Positions 61,363-64,000 of a DNA stretch of 64,000 nucleotides are shown piece by piece. Position numbers and translations under genes: made by a program. The stretch is from assembly GCF_900157375.1 (NCBI RefSeq), contig NZ_LT721901.1:4731685-4795684 (forward strand). Direction: 5' to 3'. This DNA is from Mycobacterium rhizamassiliense. GTDB lineage: Bacteria; Actinomycetota; Actinomycetes; Mycobacteriales; Mycobacteriaceae. Position 1 is the first letter of the stretch. Each line of letters begins with the position of its first letter. The notes under the pieces are model-generated. The model was not told the DNA's origin, did not search any database, and saw only the letters and a list, made by a program, of their open reading frames with translations.

Positions 61363-61734
61363 GTGAGCACTACCGACGCGCCGCAGTCGCCCGACGCTGC
61401 CGCGATCGCACCGTTGGCGAAAATCGTTGAGCGCAACCAGGTGTGGGGCCGCATGGCGGCCAAATATGGGGTGGAAAATCCCGTGCCGCCGTGGCAAACC
61501 AGCCTCGAGGGTATCTGTGATGCGCTCGACCAAAGCGCTTGTGGCCCAGCGGCACTCGACTTTGCCGACCGGCGCGATGACGAGGACGCGTTGTCGGCGA
61601 CCCTGTATTCCGAGCTGCCGTACCCGGAGAATCGGCTGGTTGCGTTGGCGCACTCGCTCGTGGCGCGCGGTGTGATCGACGAGGCCGAGCTTGCCGAGCG
61701 GCTGGCGGCAGTACGGGCCAGGCTGGAAGCCTGA
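61363..61734 (+). CDS. Activator / cobalt chaperone-like protein (P15K or NHase accessory type)
   Basis: A 123-residue protein. Its end, LPYPENRLVALAHSLV...ELAERLAAVRARLEA, aligns by eye with the beta-domain of the fusion subunit (LPYYVRWLLAVVRVLV...ELAERMTEVKARYEG), and PVPPWQTSLEG resembles the family. Small proteins related to the beta N-terminus act as activators or metal chaperones for cobalt insertion in thiocyanate hydrolase (P15K) and nitrile hydratase. GTG start, AGCAG in front, 17 bases after the gamma-subunit stop. Function inferred from this similarity and position. Confidence 0.7.
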   Translation: MSTTDAPQSPDAAAIAPLAKIVERNQVWGRMAAKYGVENPVPPWQTSLEGICDALDQSACGPAALDFADRRDDEDALSATLYSELPYPENRLVALAHSLVARGVIDEAELAERLAAVRARLEA

Positions 61735-62038
61735 ACCGCCCCGGCGACGCACATCACACGCCGCTTTCTCGGTGGTGTGCACCGGGTGCGCTATGCTGAC
61801 AGCAACGTTGGCCTCAAAGCCTGATGTCAACGACGTCGTGGAACGCTTCTTCATCCCACCTGGTGCCGCCCCCGAATTGGGGCTTAACCACCACGTTTAG
61901 ATGATTCGTGCACCCGCACTAGCTTGTCTCGCGGCGATCGATTTTGCCCTCCGGCAATCTCGCCAACTTGTGCTGAGAACCGCGCGCGACAACCACGTTG
62001 CCGGTCCGGCATGACCGATGCCTGAAAGGCACCGAAAA
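61735..62038. other. 304-bp leader region of the DEAD-box helicase
   Basis: No gene that I can support. It contains a GCCCC-CGAATT-GGGGC hairpin at 61868-61883 that could end the preceding operon, and the presumed promoter and 5' leader of the helicase. Such leaders in RNA-helicase genes are often regulatory, but nothing specific is visible. Confidence 0.4.
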
Positions 62039-63418
62039 GTGACTACCGACAAAACCTTTGCCGATCTCGGCGTGCAACGAGCAATCGTCAGCGCGCTCGC
62101 GAAGCGCGGCATCGAACATCCATTTCCGATTCAGGTCGAGACCCTCCCCGACACCCTCACGGGCAAAGACGTGCTGGGCCGCGGGAAGACGGGCAGCGGT
62201 AAGACGCTTGCCTTCTCGATCCCACTTGTCAGCCGGCTCTCCGATGGAAACCGGCGCCCCTCGCGCCCTTCGGGTTTGGTGCTCGCGCCGACTCGTGAGC
62301 TGGCGAGTCAGATCACGGCGACGCTGGAGCCGCTGGCAGCCGCCTGCGGTCTGCGCGTCACGACGATCTTCGGCGGCGTTTCGCAATCTCGTCAGGTCAG
62401 CGCCCTCAAGTCAGGAGTCGACATCGTGGTGGCCTGCCCGGGCCGGCTCGAGGATCTGATGAAGCAGCGGCTGATCACCCTCGAGGCGGTCGAGATCACG
62501 GTGATCGACGAAGCCGATCACATGGCCGATCTCGGCTTTCTGCCCGGCGTCACCCGAATCCTGGCCGCGACGCCCAATGGCGGCCAACGGATGCTGTTTT
62601 CGGCGACCCTGGACAACGGCGTCGACAAGCTCGTCAAGCGGTTCCTCCGCGACGAGGTGTCGCACTCCGTCGATGGTGCCGACTCCCCGGTAGCCGAGAT
62701 GACGCATCACGTGTTCCATGTCGCGAACGCGGAGGCCAAGAAGGAGCTTGTGCACCACCTCGCTTCCGGCACCGGGCGCCGAATTCTGTTCATGCGCACC
62801 AAGCATCAAGCGCGCAAGCTCGCCAGACAGCTCACCGAATCGGGGGTGCCGTCAGTCGACCTGCACGGCAACCTGTCTCAGCCCGCCCGCGAGCGCAACC
62901 TTGCGATGTTTGCCTCGGGGGGCGCCCGGGTGCTCGTGGCCACCGATATCGCCGCGCGCGGCGTGCATGTCGACGAGGTCGAACTCGTCGTGCACATCGA
63001 TCCGCCCGCCGAGCACAAGTCCTATTTGCATCGCTCCGGGCGCACGGCGCGGGCGGGAAGCGCCGGTGACGTCGTCACCGTCGTCCTCCCGGAGCAGCGC
63101 CACGACACCCAGGCGTTGATGCGCAAGGCCGGCATCAAGGTCGCTCCGCAGCAGGTGACCGCGACATCGGAGGCGGTGCAAGCCCTCGTCGGTGAGGTCG
63201 CGCCCTACCAGGCGCCCGCACCCGCCGAAAGCCCGTCACGCCCGCAACAGCAGCCTCGACGGCACGCCGGCGGCCAACAGCGTCGCCGAAGCGGTGGCCG
63301 CCCGCCCAAGAAGGCGAACGCCGCCGCCCCCGAGCCGTCGATAACGCACCGTTCCGCGACACCTACCCGGCGCCTGGATCGTCGCCGCTCGAACCGCCCG
63401 CAGGGCAGCGCGAGGTAG
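62039..63418 (+). CDS. DEAD-box RNA helicase
   Basis: A 459-residue ATP-dependent RNA helicase. Motifs in order: Q-motif region FADLGVQRAIVSALAKRG, I GKTGSGKT (here GRGKTGSGKT), Ia PTRELA, II DEAD (VIDEADHM), III SAT (LFSATLD), V ATDIAARGVH, VI HRSGRTARAG. A basic tail of about 80 residues (Arg/Gln/Lys/Pro-rich) follows and likely binds RNA. Members help RNA unwinding and cold growth. I chose the GTG at 62039, with GAAAGG 9 bases upstream; an ATG at 62018 has no ribosome site. Confidence 0.9.
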   Translation: MTTDKTFADLGVQRAIVSALAKRGIEHPFPIQVETLPDTLTGKDVLGRGKTGSGKTLAFSIPLVSRLSDGNRRPSRPSGLVLAPTRELASQITATLEPLAAACGLRVTTIFGGVSQSRQVSALKSGVDIVVACPGRLEDLMKQRLITLEAVEITVIDEADHMADLGFLPGVTRILAATPNGGQRMLFSATLDNGVDKLVKRFLRDEVSHSVDGADSPVAEMTHHVFHVANAEAKKELVHHLASGTGRRILFMRTKHQARKLARQLTESGVPSVDLHGNLSQPARERNLAMFASGGARVLVATDIAARGVHVDEVELVVHIDPPAEHKSYLHRSGRTARAGSAGDVVTVVLPEQRHDTQALMRKAGIKVAPQQVTATSEAVQALVGEVAPYQAPAPAESPSRPQQQPRRHAGGQQRRRSGGRPPKKANAAAPEPSITHRSATPTRRLDRRRSNRPQGSAR

Positions 63419-63432
63419 TCGTCCGGAGCCGG

Positions 63433-63978
63433 TCAGCCGCGCGCCAGCAGCCAGGCCAGCCCGTCCCCTTCGTCGGCCGCAATCACGTCCAGCCCGGCGA
63501 AGGCGGCGGTCAGCTCGCCGGCCACGGCGCGGAAGGGGCCCGGACTGGCGCCGACCTCGCTCAGCGCGGCGATCGCCAGCAGCCCGCCCGGCGCCAAGCG
63601 GTCGATGATGGCGCCATCGAGGCGCCCATCCCGAAACTTGTGGCACAGGATGACGTCGACGGGAGGGCCGTCCGGGAGCCCTTGGTCGAGATCGGCGACG
63701 TCGAAGCGGCAGCTGTCCGCAATCCCGCTGCGCCGCACCAGATCTCGGGCCTGGTCGATGGCCGTGGCGGAGACGTCCACTCCCCACACGTCCAGTCCGC
63801 GCCGGGCCAGCCACACCGAGCCGAGTCCCTGGCCGCACGCCAGATCAAGGGCGCGTCCGGTGGAGGGAAACACGTCTGCATGGGCGGCGAAGGCGCCGGG
63901 CGGCGCAATCGCTTCGACCGGTGCCGCTCCCCTGTCGGCGTACCGTTCATCCCAGCGGCGGCGGTCGGTTCCGGTCAC
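63433..63978 (-). CDS. Class I SAM-dependent methyltransferase
   Basis: A 181-residue methyltransferase of the TehB/Methyltransf_25-like group. Motif I is LDLACGQGLGSVWLARRG and motif II VWGVDVSATAID; a post-motif region with LPDGPPVDVILCHKF follows. It converges with the helicase. The substrate is unknown; small members may methylate thiols or metalloids. The ATG lies 22 bases from the window edge, so the upstream region is not visible. Confidence 0.8.
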   Translation of the reverse strand: MTGTDRRRWDERYADRGAAPVEAIAPPGAFAAHADVFPSTGRALDLACGQGLGSVWLARRGLDVWGVDVSATAIDQARDLVRRSGIADSCRFDVADLDQGLPDGPPVDVILCHKFRDGRLDGAIIDRLAPGGLLAIAALSEVGASPGPFRAVAGELTAAFAGLDVIAADEGDGLAWLLARG

Positions 63979-64000
63979 CAGGCCACCTTAGGAACTGCGA

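Noticed and set aside
1..64000. CRISPR arrays, tRNA or rRNA genes, transposases
   Set aside because: No regularly spaced repeats, no cloverleaf or rRNA sequence and no transposase motif were seen while reading both strands.

Overview
The window is high-GC actinobacterial DNA. Its gene content and order match the ESX-5 type VII secretion region of slow-growing mycobacteria, read in the opposite direction to the M. tuberculosis map (from an Rv1815 homologue at base 1 to an Rv1773c homologue near 47.9 kb). There are no PE_PGRS genes, there are ten intact PPE genes and only one full-length PE gene, and the M. tuberculosis synteny stops after the IclR regulator. This suggests a non-tuberculous slow grower, possibly of the M. 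avium complex type. The species assignment is inference.

Layout. (1) 1-3.3 kb: end of a secreted protease-like protein, a sterol desaturase (erg3), an FAD/NAD dehydrogenase and mgtC. (2) 3.4-15.1 kb, minus strand: a magnesium-responsive operon. A -35/-10 promoter (15109-15137) leads into an M-box riboswitch (14929-15098), then a 23-codon PE-like remnant, six PPE genes, four secreted DUF732 proteins and finally mgtC. The middle is a segmental duplication (PPE / mini-ORF / PPE / DUF732, twice) with an eroded third copy. (3) 15.2-38.5 kb: the ESX-5 locus, eccB5-eccC5, then cyp143 and its ferredoxin, two PPE25/PPE26-type gene pairs, PE19, esxM, esxN, espG5, a 43-codon ORF overlapping eccD5, eccD5, mycP5 (apparently frameshifted), eccE5, eccA5. 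PE genes that should precede several PPE genes are reduced to mini-ORFs of 8 to 52 codons, two of which still carry a YxxxE secretion motif. (4) 38.8-47.9 kb: malQ and a set of conserved mycobacterial genes ending in a DAPG-hydrolase-like gene, a flavin oxidase and an IclR regulator with a visible operator. (5) 48.2-61.7 kb: an accessory catabolic region not expected here from the M. tuberculosis map: ANTAR protein, CoA-transferase, SDR, 2-oxoacid-dehydrogenase-type E1 alpha/beta plus a free lipoyl domain, two crotonases, acyl-CoA synthetase, Rieske oxygenase, flavin dehydrogenase, and a three-gene operon best read as a thiocyanate hydrolase with its beta and alpha subunits fused, plus its activator. 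(6) 61.7-64 kb: a DEAD-box helicase and a methyltransferase.

How the parts work together. EccB5/C5/D5/E5 and MycP5 form the ESX-5 membrane machine; EccA5 and EspG5 are cytosolic factors, EspG5 being the PPE chaperone; EsxM/EsxN and PE19/PPE proteins are substrates. The M-box operon makes PPE and small secreted proteins with MgtC when magnesium is low, so it probably feeds the neighbouring ESX-5 exporter. The catabolic region looks like a CoA-ester/cyclic-ketone degradation cluster; its substrate cannot be read from sequence.
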